A stretch of 64,000 nucleotides of DNA, taken from contig CAMEBF010000004.1 of NCBI GenBank assembly GCA_945912145.1, positions 1 to 64,000 of the forward strand, given 5' to 3'. Position numbers and translations under genes: made by a program. The first letter of the stretch is position 1; each line of letters opens with the position of its first letter. The notes under the pieces are model-generated. The model did not search any database and was not told where the DNA came from. It saw nothing but the letters and a program-made list of their open reading frames with translations. Source of the stretch: an uncultured Clostridia bacterium (GTDB lineage: Bacteria; Bacillota; Clostridia; Oscillospirales; Acutalibacteraceae). Shown here in pieces: positions 16,038-23,587 of this stretch.

Positions 16038-16066
16038 ATTATAAAAGAATTGTTTATTTTTGTCAA
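16038..16066 (-). promoter_or_regulatory. consensus promoter of the 29-codon ORF
   Basis: TTGACA-17 nt-TATAAT on the minus strand, facing the promoter at 15758. The transcript start is expected near 16030. Confidence 0.7.
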
Positions 16067-16074
16067 TAGATTTC

Positions 16075-16204
16075 GCGTCGCATTGCGACGCGGTGAAGTT
16101 TGTCCCTGCGGGACAAGTGAAGCAGCCCTGCGGGCTGTGAAGCATCAGCTTCGCCGACATGAAGTTTTTGCCTGCGGAAAAAGTTTCGGAAGCCCTGCGG
16201 GCTT
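16075..16204. repeat. array of mini-palindromes spaced by (G)TGAAG
   Basis: Successive short hairpins (GCGTCGC-ATT-GCGACGC; TTGTCCC-TGC-GGGACAA; CAGCCC-TGC-GGGCTG; an imperfect CAGCTTCGCCGA; TTTTTGCC-TGC-GGAAAAA; AAGCCC-TGC-GGGCTT) are separated by GTGAAG or TGAAG. The stems differ in sequence while the separator and the TGC loop are kept. No ORF with a ribosome site is present. Confidence 0.7.
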
Positions 16205-16245
16205 AGATTTATAAAAAAGTCACAGCACTTTTCGTGCCGTGACTT
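16185..16245. repeat. composite repeat: AAGCCC palindrome plus GTCACGGCAC hairpin, copy 1
   Basis: The exact reverse complement of AAGCCCGCAGGGCTTCCGAA (16185-16204) is followed by GATTTATAAAAAA and the hairpin GTCACAGCAC..GTGCCGTGAC (16219-16243). The same two parts in the same relative order, inverted, are at 26505-26564. Confidence 0.75.
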
Positions 16246-16251
16246 GACGAA

Positions 16252-16420
16252 TGAGATATGGCTGCGCAATATGATATACGGCTGCGACCGCATGATATAT
16301 TTTCACTTTGTAAAAATATGATATAATATCCGTTCCACATAGACCGCAGGTCTATATCATCTGCGAAGCAGATATCATACCGGAGGTATATCATCCGTTC
16401 CGACAGGAACGGATATCATT
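16252..16420. repeat. array of mini-palindromes spaced by ATGATAT / ATATCAT
   Basis: The heptamer ATGATAT occurs at 16271, 16292 and 16318. Its reverse complement ATATCAT occurs at 16354, 16372, 16388 and 16413. Between them lie 9-30 nt segments, most of them small hairpins (AGACC-GCA-GGTCT, CTGC-GAA-GCAG, ACC-GGA-GGT, CCGTTCC-GACA-GGAACGG). The array is thus divided into two halves of opposite orientation. No coding potential was found. Confidence 0.8.
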
Positions 16421-16421
16421 G

Positions 16422-16451
16422 AAAAAAGCACTTCCGAAGAAGTGCTTTTTT
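16422..16451. terminator. bidirectional terminator after tRNA-Lys
   Basis: AAAAAAGCACTT and AAGTGCTTTTTT form a 12-bp stem over CCGAAG, immediately beside the 3' end of tRNA-Lys. It should end the secG-tRNA transcript on the minus strand. Confidence 0.85.
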
Positions 16452-16452
16452 C

Positions 16453-16528
16453 TGGTGACTCAGCGGGGATTCGAACCCCGGACACCCTGCTTAAAAGGCA
16501 GGTGCTCTGCCGACTGAGCTACTGAATC
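16453..16528 (-). tRNA. tRNA-Lys (anticodon TTT), CCA encoded
   Basis: The 76-nt sequence folds as a complete cloverleaf: acceptor GATTCAG/CTGAGTC, D arm starting GCTC, anticodon stem CTGCC around loop CTTTTAA (anticodon TTT), T arm CGGGG-TTCGAAT-CCCCG, discriminator A and encoded CCA. It begins 21 nt after the secG stop codon and shares its strand, so the two are probably co-transcribed. Confidence 0.97.
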
Positions 16529-16549
16529 ACGGTTTTATAAAACCTGACG

Positions 16550-16801
16550 TTACGCAAGAAAACCGACCACAAGGGTTGTTGCCAAGGTCAGAATTATAAA
16601 CGCGGTGCAAAGAATCTTTGTTATTTTTTCGAGCTTTGCTTCAATCGTGCGGCCTTTATGCTTGCCGAAGAACGTTTCCGCACCGCCGGCGATCGCACCG
16701 GAAAGTCCCTGCGACTTGCTCTGCTGCATCAGGACGATCACAATCAAAATCAAGGATATGATTATTAAAACTGCGCCGAGAATATACTCCCAAGGTGTCA
16801 T
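16550..16801 (-). CDS. secG: preprotein translocase subunit SecG
   Basis: The 83-residue protein has the SecG pattern: a first membrane helix (ILGAVLIIISLILIVIVLMQ), the conserved QQSKSQGLSGAIAGGAETFFG loop, and a second helix (ILCTAFIILTLATTLVVGFL). It is an accessory of the SecYEG channel that promotes export. The ATG at 16801 follows AAAGGAAG by 8 nt; the open frame further upstream has no ribosome site. It is followed by tRNA-Lys. Confidence 0.95.
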   Translation of the reverse strand: MTPWEYILGAVLIIISLILIVIVLMQQSKSQGLSGAIAGGAETFFGKHKGRTIEAKLEKITKILCTAFIILTLATTLVVGFLA

Positions 16802-16875
16802 CAGGGAAACTTCCTTTCTTTGCGAACTGCGGAACGGAACGCACTCAAAACATACGCTCGTTACATTGCCTGTAT

Positions 16876-16904
16876 AGATTATCACATTGCGCCGTAAAAA
16901 TCAA
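16876..16904 (-). promoter_or_regulatory. promoter of secG-tRNA-Lys
   Basis: TTGATT and TAATCT are 17 nt apart on the minus strand, 75 nt before the secG ATG. The rest of the 314-bp gap to parE is AT-rich and holds the divergent parE promoter. Confidence 0.45.
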
Positions 16905-17022
16905 GTCTTTTTTGAAATTTTTTTACTTTTTTTTATTTTCGACGAAAATCATGCCGCATGAGGGCAAAATCTATTTATCTTTTTCCGTTTTTGCTGTCGA
17001 ACAAAAATTTCATCCATACTAC

Positions 17023-17052
17023 TTGACGAAAACCGGCAAAAAATATTATAAT
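17023..17052 (+). promoter_or_regulatory. promoter of parE-parC
   Basis: TTGACG-18 nt-TATAAT, about 60 nt before the parE start codon. Confidence 0.6.
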
Positions 17053-17115
17053 ATATAAGTATGTAAAAATCTTGGTAAATTCTCTGTTCTATACATTATA
17101 TATAAAGGTGACGAT

Positions 17116-19104
17116 ATGGCAACGAAAAAGAAAGATTACGGCAACGAGGACATTAAAGTTCTGAAAGGCCCGGATAAAGTCCGGCTGCGTCCGGCGGTCA
17201 TTTTCGGTTCAGACGGCATTGACGGCTGTCAGCACTCGGTCTTTGAGATCATTTCCAACTCCATTGACGAAGCAAGAGAGGGTTACGGCTCCAAAATTAC
17301 GATTACGCGCTATCTTGACCGTTCCATTGAGGTCCAGGACTTCGGACGCGGTATGCCCGTGGACTGGAACGCCAACGAAAACCGCTACAACTGGGAGCTG
17401 CTCTTCTGCGAGATGTACGCCGGCAGCAAATACGACACCAACGAAGGCGGCAGCTATGAATACTCTCTGGGCTTAAACGGTCTGGGACTGTGCGCGACGC
17501 AGTTCGCCTCCGAATACATGGACGCAGAAATCCACCGCGACGGCAAATGCTACACGCTGCATTTTGAAAAGGGGTTCCCGGTCGGCGAGATGGAGGTCAC
17601 GCCCTATGCCAAACGCGACACCGGCACGCGCATCAAATGGCGTCCCGACCTTGAGGTCTTCACGGACGTCGATATTCCCGAGGAATACTTCCGCGAAATC
17701 TTAGACCGTCAGGCGATCGTTAACGACGGGCTGAAGTTCATCTTCAAGAATCAGATCTCCGAGACCAAATTTGAAACGACGGAATTCTGCTACGAAAACG
17801 GCATCAAGGATTATGTTGAAAAATTCTGCGGCGAAGAGGCGTTTACCGCCGTGCAGTTCTGGCAGACGGAACGCCGCGGACGCGATCGCGAGGACAAGCC
17901 CGAATACAAGGTCAAGATCAACGTCGCCCTTGCTTTCTCAAAAACAAAGCAGCTCAAAGACTATTACCACAACTCAAGCTGGCTTGAGCACGGCGGCGCG
18001 CCGGACAAGGCGGTCAAAAGTGCGTTCGTCTCGCAGATCGACGCCTATCTCAAGCAGAGCGGCAAATATCTGAAATCCGACGGCAAGATTACGTTCCAGG
18101 ACATCGAGGACTGTCTCGTGATTATCGTTTCGTCCTTTTCCACGCAGACCTCGTATGAAAACCAGACGAAGAAAGCGATTACCAATAAATTCATTCAGCA
18201 GGCGATTACGGAATTTCTGAAGCATCAGCTCGAGGTCTACTTTATCGAGAACAAGCTCGACGCCGACCGCATTGCCGACCGCGTGCTGATCAATATGCGC
18301 AGCCGCGTCAAAGCGGAAAAAACGAGACTCGATCTGCAAAAGACGCTGGCGTCCTCCAACGACATGGCGAACCGTGTCGAAAAATTCGTGGACTGCCGCA
18401 GCAAGGACGTCGCCGAACGCGAGATTTTCATCGTGGAGGGCGATTCCGCTCTGGGTGCCTGTAAACAGGCGCGTGACTCCGCATTCCAGGCCATTATGCC
18501 GGTGCGCGGCAAAATTCTCAACTGCTTAAAGGCCGATCTGGGCAAGGTGTTCAAAAGCGAGATCATCACCGATCTTGTCAAGGTGCTCGGCTGCGGCGTT
18601 GAAGTCAAAAGCAAAGCCAATAAAAATATGTCCACCTTCAATCTCGACAATCTGCGTTGGAGCAAGGTTATCATCTGCACCGATGCCGACGTGGACGGCT
18701 TCCATATCCGCACGCTGATTCTGACGATGATTTACGCGCTGATGCCGACGCTCATCGAAGAGGGCAAGGTCTTCATCGCGGAATCGCCGCTGTATGAGAT
18801 CACATCGGGCAACCAGACGTGGTTTGCCTATAACGAACAGGAAAAAACGGAAGCCCTGAACGAAATCGGCGACGCGAAATACACCATTCAGCGTTCCAAA
18901 GGTCTCGGCGAAAACGAGCCGGACATGATGTGGATGACGACGATGAATCCCGCGACGAGGCGTCTGGTCAAGGTCGAGCCGTCGCATGACGCCGAAATGA
19001 CGGCGGACGTTTTCGAGCTTCTGCTCGGCGACAATCTGCAGGGTCGTAAGGATCACATTGCCGAGGTAGGCAGCGACTACATCGAGTTCGCGGACATCAG
19101 CTGA
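17116..19104 (+). CDS. parE: DNA topoisomerase IV subunit B (clostridial type)
   Basis: The 662-residue ATPase subunit of a type IIA topoisomerase pairs with the ParC-like protein encoded 16 nt downstream. The GHKL ATPase domain (residues ~10-230) has EIISNSIDEA (metal-binding Asn), DFGRGMPVDW and GLNGLGLCATQFAS (lid). TOPRIM follows with IFIVEGDSALG and CTDADVDGFHIRTLI. The C-terminal SKGLGENEPDMMWMTTMNPATRRL matches GyrB/ParE. The usual RKRPGMYIG near the start is replaced by RLRPAVIFG. It should decatenate or relax DNA. The gyrase/topo IV assignment rests on the length and the adjacent A subunit. Confidence 0.88.
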   Translation: MATKKKDYGNEDIKVLKGPDKVRLRPAVIFGSDGIDGCQHSVFEIISNSIDEAREGYGSKITITRYLDRSIEVQDFGRGMPVDWNANENRYNWELLFCEMYAGSKYDTNEGGSYEYSLGLNGLGLCATQFASEYMDAEIHRDGKCYTLHFEKGFPVGEMEVTPYAKRDTGTRIKWRPDLEVFTDVDIPEEYFREILDRQAIVNDGLKFIFKNQISETKFETTEFCYENGIKDYVEKFCGEEAFTAVQFWQTERRGRDREDKPEYKVKINVALAFSKTKQLKDYYHNSSWLEHGGAPDKAVKSAFVSQIDAYLKQSGKYLKSDGKITFQDIEDCLVIIVSSFSTQTSYENQTKKAITNKFIQQAITEFLKHQLEVYFIENKLDADRIADRVLINMRSRVKAEKTRLDLQKTLASSNDMANRVEKFVDCRSKDVAEREIFIVEGDSALGACKQARDSAFQAIMPVRGKILNCLKADLGKVFKSEIITDLVKVLGCGVEVKSKANKNMSTFNLDNLRWSKVIICTDADVDGFHIRTLILTMIYALMPTLIEEGKVFIAESPLYEITSGNQTWFAYNEQEKTEALNEIGDAKYTIQRSKGLGENEPDMMWMTTMNPATRRLVKVEPSHDAEMTADVFELLLGDNLQGRKDHIAEVGSDYIEFADIS

Positions 19105-19120
19105 AAGGAGAGAGACAACA

Positions 19121-21361
19121 ATGGCAAGAAAAAAGAAAACCGACGGCGAAAAGAAGCCGGAGGGACTGCAGCCGAACGCGCATATTCTCGGCGCGGGTCA
19201 GGTGCAGCCGCAGATCATCACCGACACGCTTGAAAAGAACTTCATGCCGTACGCGATGAGCATTATTCTCTCCCGCGCAATCCCCGAAATCGACGGATTC
19301 AAGCCCTCACACCGCAAGCTGCTGTACACCATGTATCTCATGGGACTGCTGAACGGACCGAGAACGAAGTCCGCCAATATCGTCGGCCGCACGATGCAGC
19401 TTAATCCGCACGGCGACGCCGCAATCTATGAAACGATGGTACGTCTGACGCGCGGCAACGAAGCGCTGCTGCACCCATACGTTGATTCCAAAGGCAACTT
19501 CGGCAAGGCCTATTCCAAAAATATGGCGTACGCCGCCTCGCGTTACACCGAAGCAAAGCTCGATAAGCTCTGCGCAGAGCTGTTCCGCGACATCGACAAG
19601 GATACAGTCGATTTTGTCCCGAACTACGACAATTCCATGAAAGAGCCGACACTCTTCCCTGTGACGTTCCCGTCCGTGCTCGTCAACAGCAATACGGGTA
19701 TCGCCGCCGGTATGGCGAGCAACATCTGTTCCTTTAATCTGAACGAAATCTGCGAGACGACCATCGCACTGATCAAGAATCCCGATCACGACATTTCCGA
19801 GACACTCAAGGCGCCGGATTTCAGCGGCGGCGGCATCCTGCTGTACGACAAAGCCAAACTCGACGAAATCTACAAAACGGGGCGGGGCTCCATCCGCGTG
19901 CGCGCTCAATACACCTACGACAAGGCGAACAACTGCATCGATGTGACACAGATTCCGCCCTCAACAACCTGTGAAGCGATCATTGATAAAATTATTGAGC
20001 TCGCCAAGGGCGGCAAACTCAAGGAGATCAGCGATATCCGCGACGAGACGGACAAATCGGGCTTAAAGATCACGATCGACCTGAAACGCGGCGTCGATCC
20101 CGAAAAGCTGATGACAAAGCTCTTCCAGAAAACCCCGCTCGAAGACCCGACCGCCTGCAACTTCAACATTCTGATCGGCGGCGTGCCGAAAGTTCTCGGC
20201 GTCGGCGAGATCTTAGAGGAATGGCTCGGTTTCCGCAGCGAATGCATCAAACGCCGCACCGCGTTCAATCTGAAAAAAGCGGAGGACAGGCTGCATCTGC
20301 TCTTAGGCTTACAGAAGATTCTGCTCGACATCGACAAGGCAATCAAAATCATTCGGCAGACGGAAGAAGAAGCCGAGGTCGCCCCCAACCTGATGATCGG
20401 CTTCGGCATCGACGAGATTCAGGCGGAATACGTCGCAGAGATCAAGCTGCGCCACCTGAACCGCGAATACATTCTCAAGCGTCTTGCCGACATTGAGGAT
20501 TTAGAAAAGACCATCGAGGATATGAAAGACATTCTGGCGCATAAGGCGAGGATTCAGAAGATCATCATTGCCGAGCTTCAGGACGTGATGAAAAAATACG
20601 GTCAGGAGCGCAAAACGGAGATTCTTTACGATTATGCCGAAAGCGTCGAGGATGCTGCCGAGGAAATCCCGGATTATCCCGTGCGTCTGTTCTTCACAAG
20701 AGAGGGCTATTTCAAAAAAATCACGCCGCAGTCGCTGCGCATGAGCGGTCAGCACAAGCTCAAGGAAAACGACTGCATCATCGCGGAGAAAGACGCGACG
20801 AACGCGATTGATCTGCTCTTCTTCAGCGACCGCTATCAGGCATACAAAGCCAAGGCGGCGGATTTCGAGGATTCCAAAACGAGCCTGCTCGGCGATTATA
20901 TCCCGACGAAGCTGGGCTTCGACGCCGGCGAATCGTGCCTGTACATGGCGGCGACGACCGACTACAAGGGCTATATGCTGTTCTTCTTTGAAAACGGCAA
21001 GGTAGCAAAGGTCGATCTCGCGTCCTACGCAACCAAGACCAACCGAAAAAAGCTCCTCAACGCCTATTCCGATAAATCCCCTCTTGTTGCGGCTTACGCC
21101 GTCACGGAAGAGGAAGATTTCGTCATTCGTTCCACTTCGGGACGTCTGCTGATCTTCTCGTCGGGCGCGATCGCCTCCAAAACGACGAAGAATACACAGG
21201 GCGTCGCCGTGATGAATCTGAAAAAAGGCCACCGCGTTGCCGGCGTTGTCCCCTACAGCGAGGGAATGTTCGCCAAGCCTCAGCGGTATAAAACAAAAAC
21301 CCTGCCGTCAGCCGGCGCCGTTCTGTCCGCCGAAGACGCGGGAGAACAGCTCTCGTTCTGA
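19121..21361 (+). CDS. parC: DNA topoisomerase IV subunit A (clostridial type)
   Basis: The 746-residue breakage-reunion subunit has PYAMSIILSRAIPEIDGFKPSHRKLLYTMY (winged helix) and AASRYTEAKL with the catalytic tyrosine at 142 (usual form AAMRYTEARL). A C-terminal domain with scattered GyrA/ParC-type blades follows from about residue 510. The N-terminus has a short basic tail. It lies 16 nt after parE with GGAG before the ATG, so the two are co-expressed. It lacks a clear GyrA-box, which fits topoisomerase IV better than gyrase. Confidence 0.88.
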   Translation: MARKKKTDGEKKPEGLQPNAHILGAGQVQPQIITDTLEKNFMPYAMSIILSRAIPEIDGFKPSHRKLLYTMYLMGLLNGPRTKSANIVGRTMQLNPHGDAAIYETMVRLTRGNEALLHPYVDSKGNFGKAYSKNMAYAASRYTEAKLDKLCAELFRDIDKDTVDFVPNYDNSMKEPTLFPVTFPSVLVNSNTGIAAGMASNICSFNLNEICETTIALIKNPDHDISETLKAPDFSGGGILLYDKAKLDEIYKTGRGSIRVRAQYTYDKANNCIDVTQIPPSTTCEAIIDKIIELAKGGKLKEISDIRDETDKSGLKITIDLKRGVDPEKLMTKLFQKTPLEDPTACNFNILIGGVPKVLGVGEILEEWLGFRSECIKRRTAFNLKKAEDRLHLLLGLQKILLDIDKAIKIIRQTEEEAEVAPNLMIGFGIDEIQAEYVAEIKLRHLNREYILKRLADIEDLEKTIEDMKDILAHKARIQKIIIAELQDVMKKYGQERKTEILYDYAESVEDAAEEIPDYPVRLFFTREGYFKKITPQSLRMSGQHKLKENDCIIAEKDATNAIDLLFFSDRYQAYKAKAADFEDSKTSLLGDYIPTKLGFDAGESCLYMAATTDYKGYMLFFFENGKVAKVDLASYATKTNRKKLLNAYSDKSPLVAAYAVTEEEDFVIRSTSGRLLIFSSGAIASKTTKNTQGVAVMNLKKGHRVAGVVPYSEGMFAKPQRYKTKTLPSAGAVLSAEDAGEQLSF

Positions 21362-21457
21362 AATAACAGGATTTTCCATTGATATATTTGATTGAAAAGC
21401 TGATAATAGCAGTGACGGATACGATAAAAGAATTCGCGTTTGCCATTGTATCCGTAG

Positions 21458-21483
21458 GTCCGTATCCGGTTTCGGGTGCGGAC
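21458..21483 (+). terminator. terminator of parE-parC
   Basis: GTCCGTA and TGCGGAC pair around TCCGGTTTCGGG and are followed by TTTGCTTTTATT. It lies between parC and the convergent histidine kinase gene. Confidence 0.55.
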
Positions 21484-21490
21484 TTTGCTT

Positions 21491-22732
21491 TTATTGCAGA
21501 ATGACCGTAAAGCTGACCCACTTATTTTCTTCGCCGTCCACGGTAATCAAACCGTGATGCGCGTCCACAATGGATTTTGCGATCGACAGTCCCAGTCCGT
21601 AGCCGCCGGTTGCACGGGCACGGGACTTATCGCTGCGATAGAAGCGGTTAAAGATTTTGTCCTTTTCCTCTTCCTTGATGCCGTTGCCGGTGTTGTAGAC
21701 CTGAAAGATTTTTTTATTGCCGTTGGTCGTCAGCGTCACGCGCACGATGCCGTTTTCGTCGGAATGTTTGATCGCGTTATCAATGAGAATCGTCACCAGA
21801 TGCTTGATGGAATCCTCATTGCCCTTAAAGCGGATGCCCTCTTTGATATTCTGCTCAAACCGTTTATGATTCTCAAACGCCGTGCACTCAAACTCAAGCG
21901 CCTTGCCCAATACGACGGCGCTCAGGTCAAATTCACTCAGCACCATATCGTCTTTCGTCTCGTCCATTTTCGCAAGATCCAACAAATCGTACACCAGCTC
22001 CGACATCACAACCGACTGCTGCTTGATATTATTCAGCCATTTGTTCTCGCCGATCTCGGTTTCGAGCACGTCGGCGTTCGCCGAAATGACCGTCAGCGGC
22101 GTTTTCAGCTCGTGGCTCGCGTCGGAAATGAAACGCTGCTGATTTTCAAAGGCGGTCTGGATGGGTTTCATCGCCCATTTGGAAAGGAAATGCGTGAAGA
22201 TATACACGATCACGAGACTCGACGCGATAATGAACAACGAAATTTTGAGCAGATTCGCCAGAAGGCTCAGATCGTTGGAAATATCCACGATCACGACCGT
22301 CGTCATCAGGTCGTCCCGTGTGATCTCATACATCATATTATTATAGGTGCCCTTGTCAATTCCGCTGGACATCAGATGCTGCGCGATTGCGAAAATATCA
22401 TCGGAGGAATAGGAATCGCTCATATTTGTCGTGATAAACGGCGACGAAGGTTTGTCATTCCTCACGCTGACGTACATATACGATACCTTGCCGGACGCGT
22501 CGGCAATATTTGGGATAAAGCTGTTCGGCGAGCCGGCCGAAGCATTATCAAACACGTTGCTGAAAACAAAGCCGCGGCGTTCGCGGATCTGCTCAATATT
22601 ATCGCGACCGTTCCAATAGATCGCGCAGTAGACGCTCAGATTCAGCACGCCGAGAATCAGAATCAGAACCAGCGAGATCGAAGACAGCGTTATTACGACG
22701 AACTTGTTCCGTGTCCGTTTAATCATATTCAC
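21491..22732 (-). CDS. sensor histidine kinase (HisKA/HATPase)
   Basis: The 413-residue membrane kinase has TM1 (about residues 13-33, VVITLSSISLVLILILGVLN), an extracytoplasmic ~120-residue sensor domain, TM2 (~165-185, SLFIIASSLVIVYIFTHFL), and the HisKA box FISDASHELKTPLTVI with the phosphorylated His. The ATPase N (DNAIKHSDENG) and G (GGYGLGLSIAKSIVDAHHG) boxes complete it. Its partner regulator lies 31 nt upstream in the same operon. The signal is unknown. Confidence 0.93.
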   Translation of the reverse strand: MNMIKRTRNKFVVITLSSISLVLILILGVLNLSVYCAIYWNGRDNIEQIRERRGFVFSNVFDNASAGSPNSFIPNIADASGKVSYMYVSVRNDKPSSPFITTNMSDSYSSDDIFAIAQHLMSSGIDKGTYNNMMYEITRDDLMTTVVIVDISNDLSLLANLLKISLFIIASSLVIVYIFTHFLSKWAMKPIQTAFENQQRFISDASHELKTPLTVISANADVLETEIGENKWLNNIKQQSVVMSELVYDLLDLAKMDETKDDMVLSEFDLSAVVLGKALEFECTAFENHKRFEQNIKEGIRFKGNEDSIKHLVTILIDNAIKHSDENGIVRVTLTTNGNKKIFQVYNTGNGIKEEEKDKIFNRFYRSDKSRARATGGYGLGLSIAKSIVDAHHGLITVDGEENKWVSFTVILQ

Positions 22733-22763
22733 GGCGGATCACCTGCTTTCACAAACTTGATAT

Positions 22764-23432
22764 TCAGCCCTCTAAATAATAACCGATACCGCGCGACGCC
22801 TTGATCTGAACGGTCGATTTGATCGCGCCGAGTTTTTTTCTTAAAAAGGAAATATAGACCTCGATACTGTTATATTCCGCTTCGCTGTCGTAGCCCCAGA
22901 TTTTTTCGATAAATTCGTCCTTGGAAATGATGTTTTTCGGCGAGAACATGAACATCTGCATGATCTTAAATTCCTTGGCGCCGAGCTTGACCGAAAGCGT
23001 ACCGCAGCTAAGCTCATATGTGCTTTGGTTCAGCGTAATATCACCGAACGTCAGCTCGTTCGAGGGAATCTCCCCTTTGCGGCGTGTCAGAGCGCGGACA
23101 CGCGCAAGCAGCTCACCTTTATTGAACGGCTTCGTCAGGTAATCATCCGCGCCGCAGTCAAGACCTTTGATTTTATCGTTGACCTCGGTTCTCGCCGTCA
23201 GCAGCATGACCGGCGTCGAGATGCCGTTTGCGCGAATTTCCCTAAGCACGTCGAGTCCGTTCATTTTCGGCAGCATAATATCGAGCAGAATCAGGTCGTA
23301 AATCCCGCTGAGTGCATAGTCCAGTCCGTCGCGGCCGTCGTAAACGGCGTCCACGAAATACTGCTCCTTCTTTAAGATCGCCGTCACGGCGTCCGCCAGC
23401 GAAACCTCGTCCTCTACAATCAGAATACGCAT
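22764..23432 (-). CDS. OmpR/PhoB-family response regulator
   Basis: The 222-residue protein has a receiver domain (acidic pocket EDE near the N-terminus, phospho-acceptor Asp in LILLDIMLP, Lys in YLTKPFN) and a winged-helix DNA-binding domain ending in VQIKASRGIGYYLEG. It is the first gene of the operon with the kinase at 21491. GGGAGG precedes the ATG and a promoter is at 23456-23484. Confidence 0.95.
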   Translation of the reverse strand: MRILIVEDEVSLADAVTAILKKEQYFVDAVYDGRDGLDYALSGIYDLILLDIMLPKMNGLDVLREIRANGISTPVMLLTARTEVNDKIKGLDCGADDYLTKPFNKGELLARVRALTRRKGEIPSNELTFGDITLNQSTYELSCGTLSVKLGAKEFKIMQMFMFSPKNIISKDEFIEKIWGYDSEAEYNSIEVYISFLRKKLGAIKSTVQIKASRGIGYYLEG

Positions 23433-23455
23433 TCCTTTTTCCTCCCTTTTGTTTT

Positions 23456-23484
23456 ATTATAATAGAAAACGGGAATTGAATCAA
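23456..23484 (-). promoter_or_regulatory. promoter of the two-component operon
   Basis: TTGATT-17 nt-TATAAT on the minus strand, about 25 nt before the regulator's start. Confidence 0.6.
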
Positions 23485-23532
23485 TATTGAATTTCGGATT
23501 TATTACAAATTATTACAAAGAAAAAAAAGACC

Positions 23533-23561
23533 TTGATTCCGGTCGGAAATTGTTGCATAAT
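23533..23561 (+). promoter_or_regulatory. promoter of the MBOAT-DHHW operon
   Basis: TTGATT-17 nt-CATAAT, followed by GAAGGAGG and the ATG at 23588. Confidence 0.5.
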
Positions 23562-23587
23562 AAATAGATAGAAGGAGGTATTATGGG

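Noticed and set aside
15851-16066. 71-codon extension of the 29-codon frame
   Set aside because: Its first 42 codons lie on the promoter and leader of the transcript; the perfect Shine-Dalgarno supports the short start.
16219-16260. Promoter after the second GTCACGGCAC hairpin (TTGACG at 16244)
   Set aside because: No acceptable -10 follows at 16-18 nt (only CAATAT), unlike the first copy at 15758.
16252-16420. CRISPR-like appearance of the heptamer array
   Set aside because: Repeats are only 7 nt, the intervals are 9-30 nt palindromes, and there are no cas genes nearby; spacers of a CRISPR array are unrelated unique sequences of 30-40 nt.
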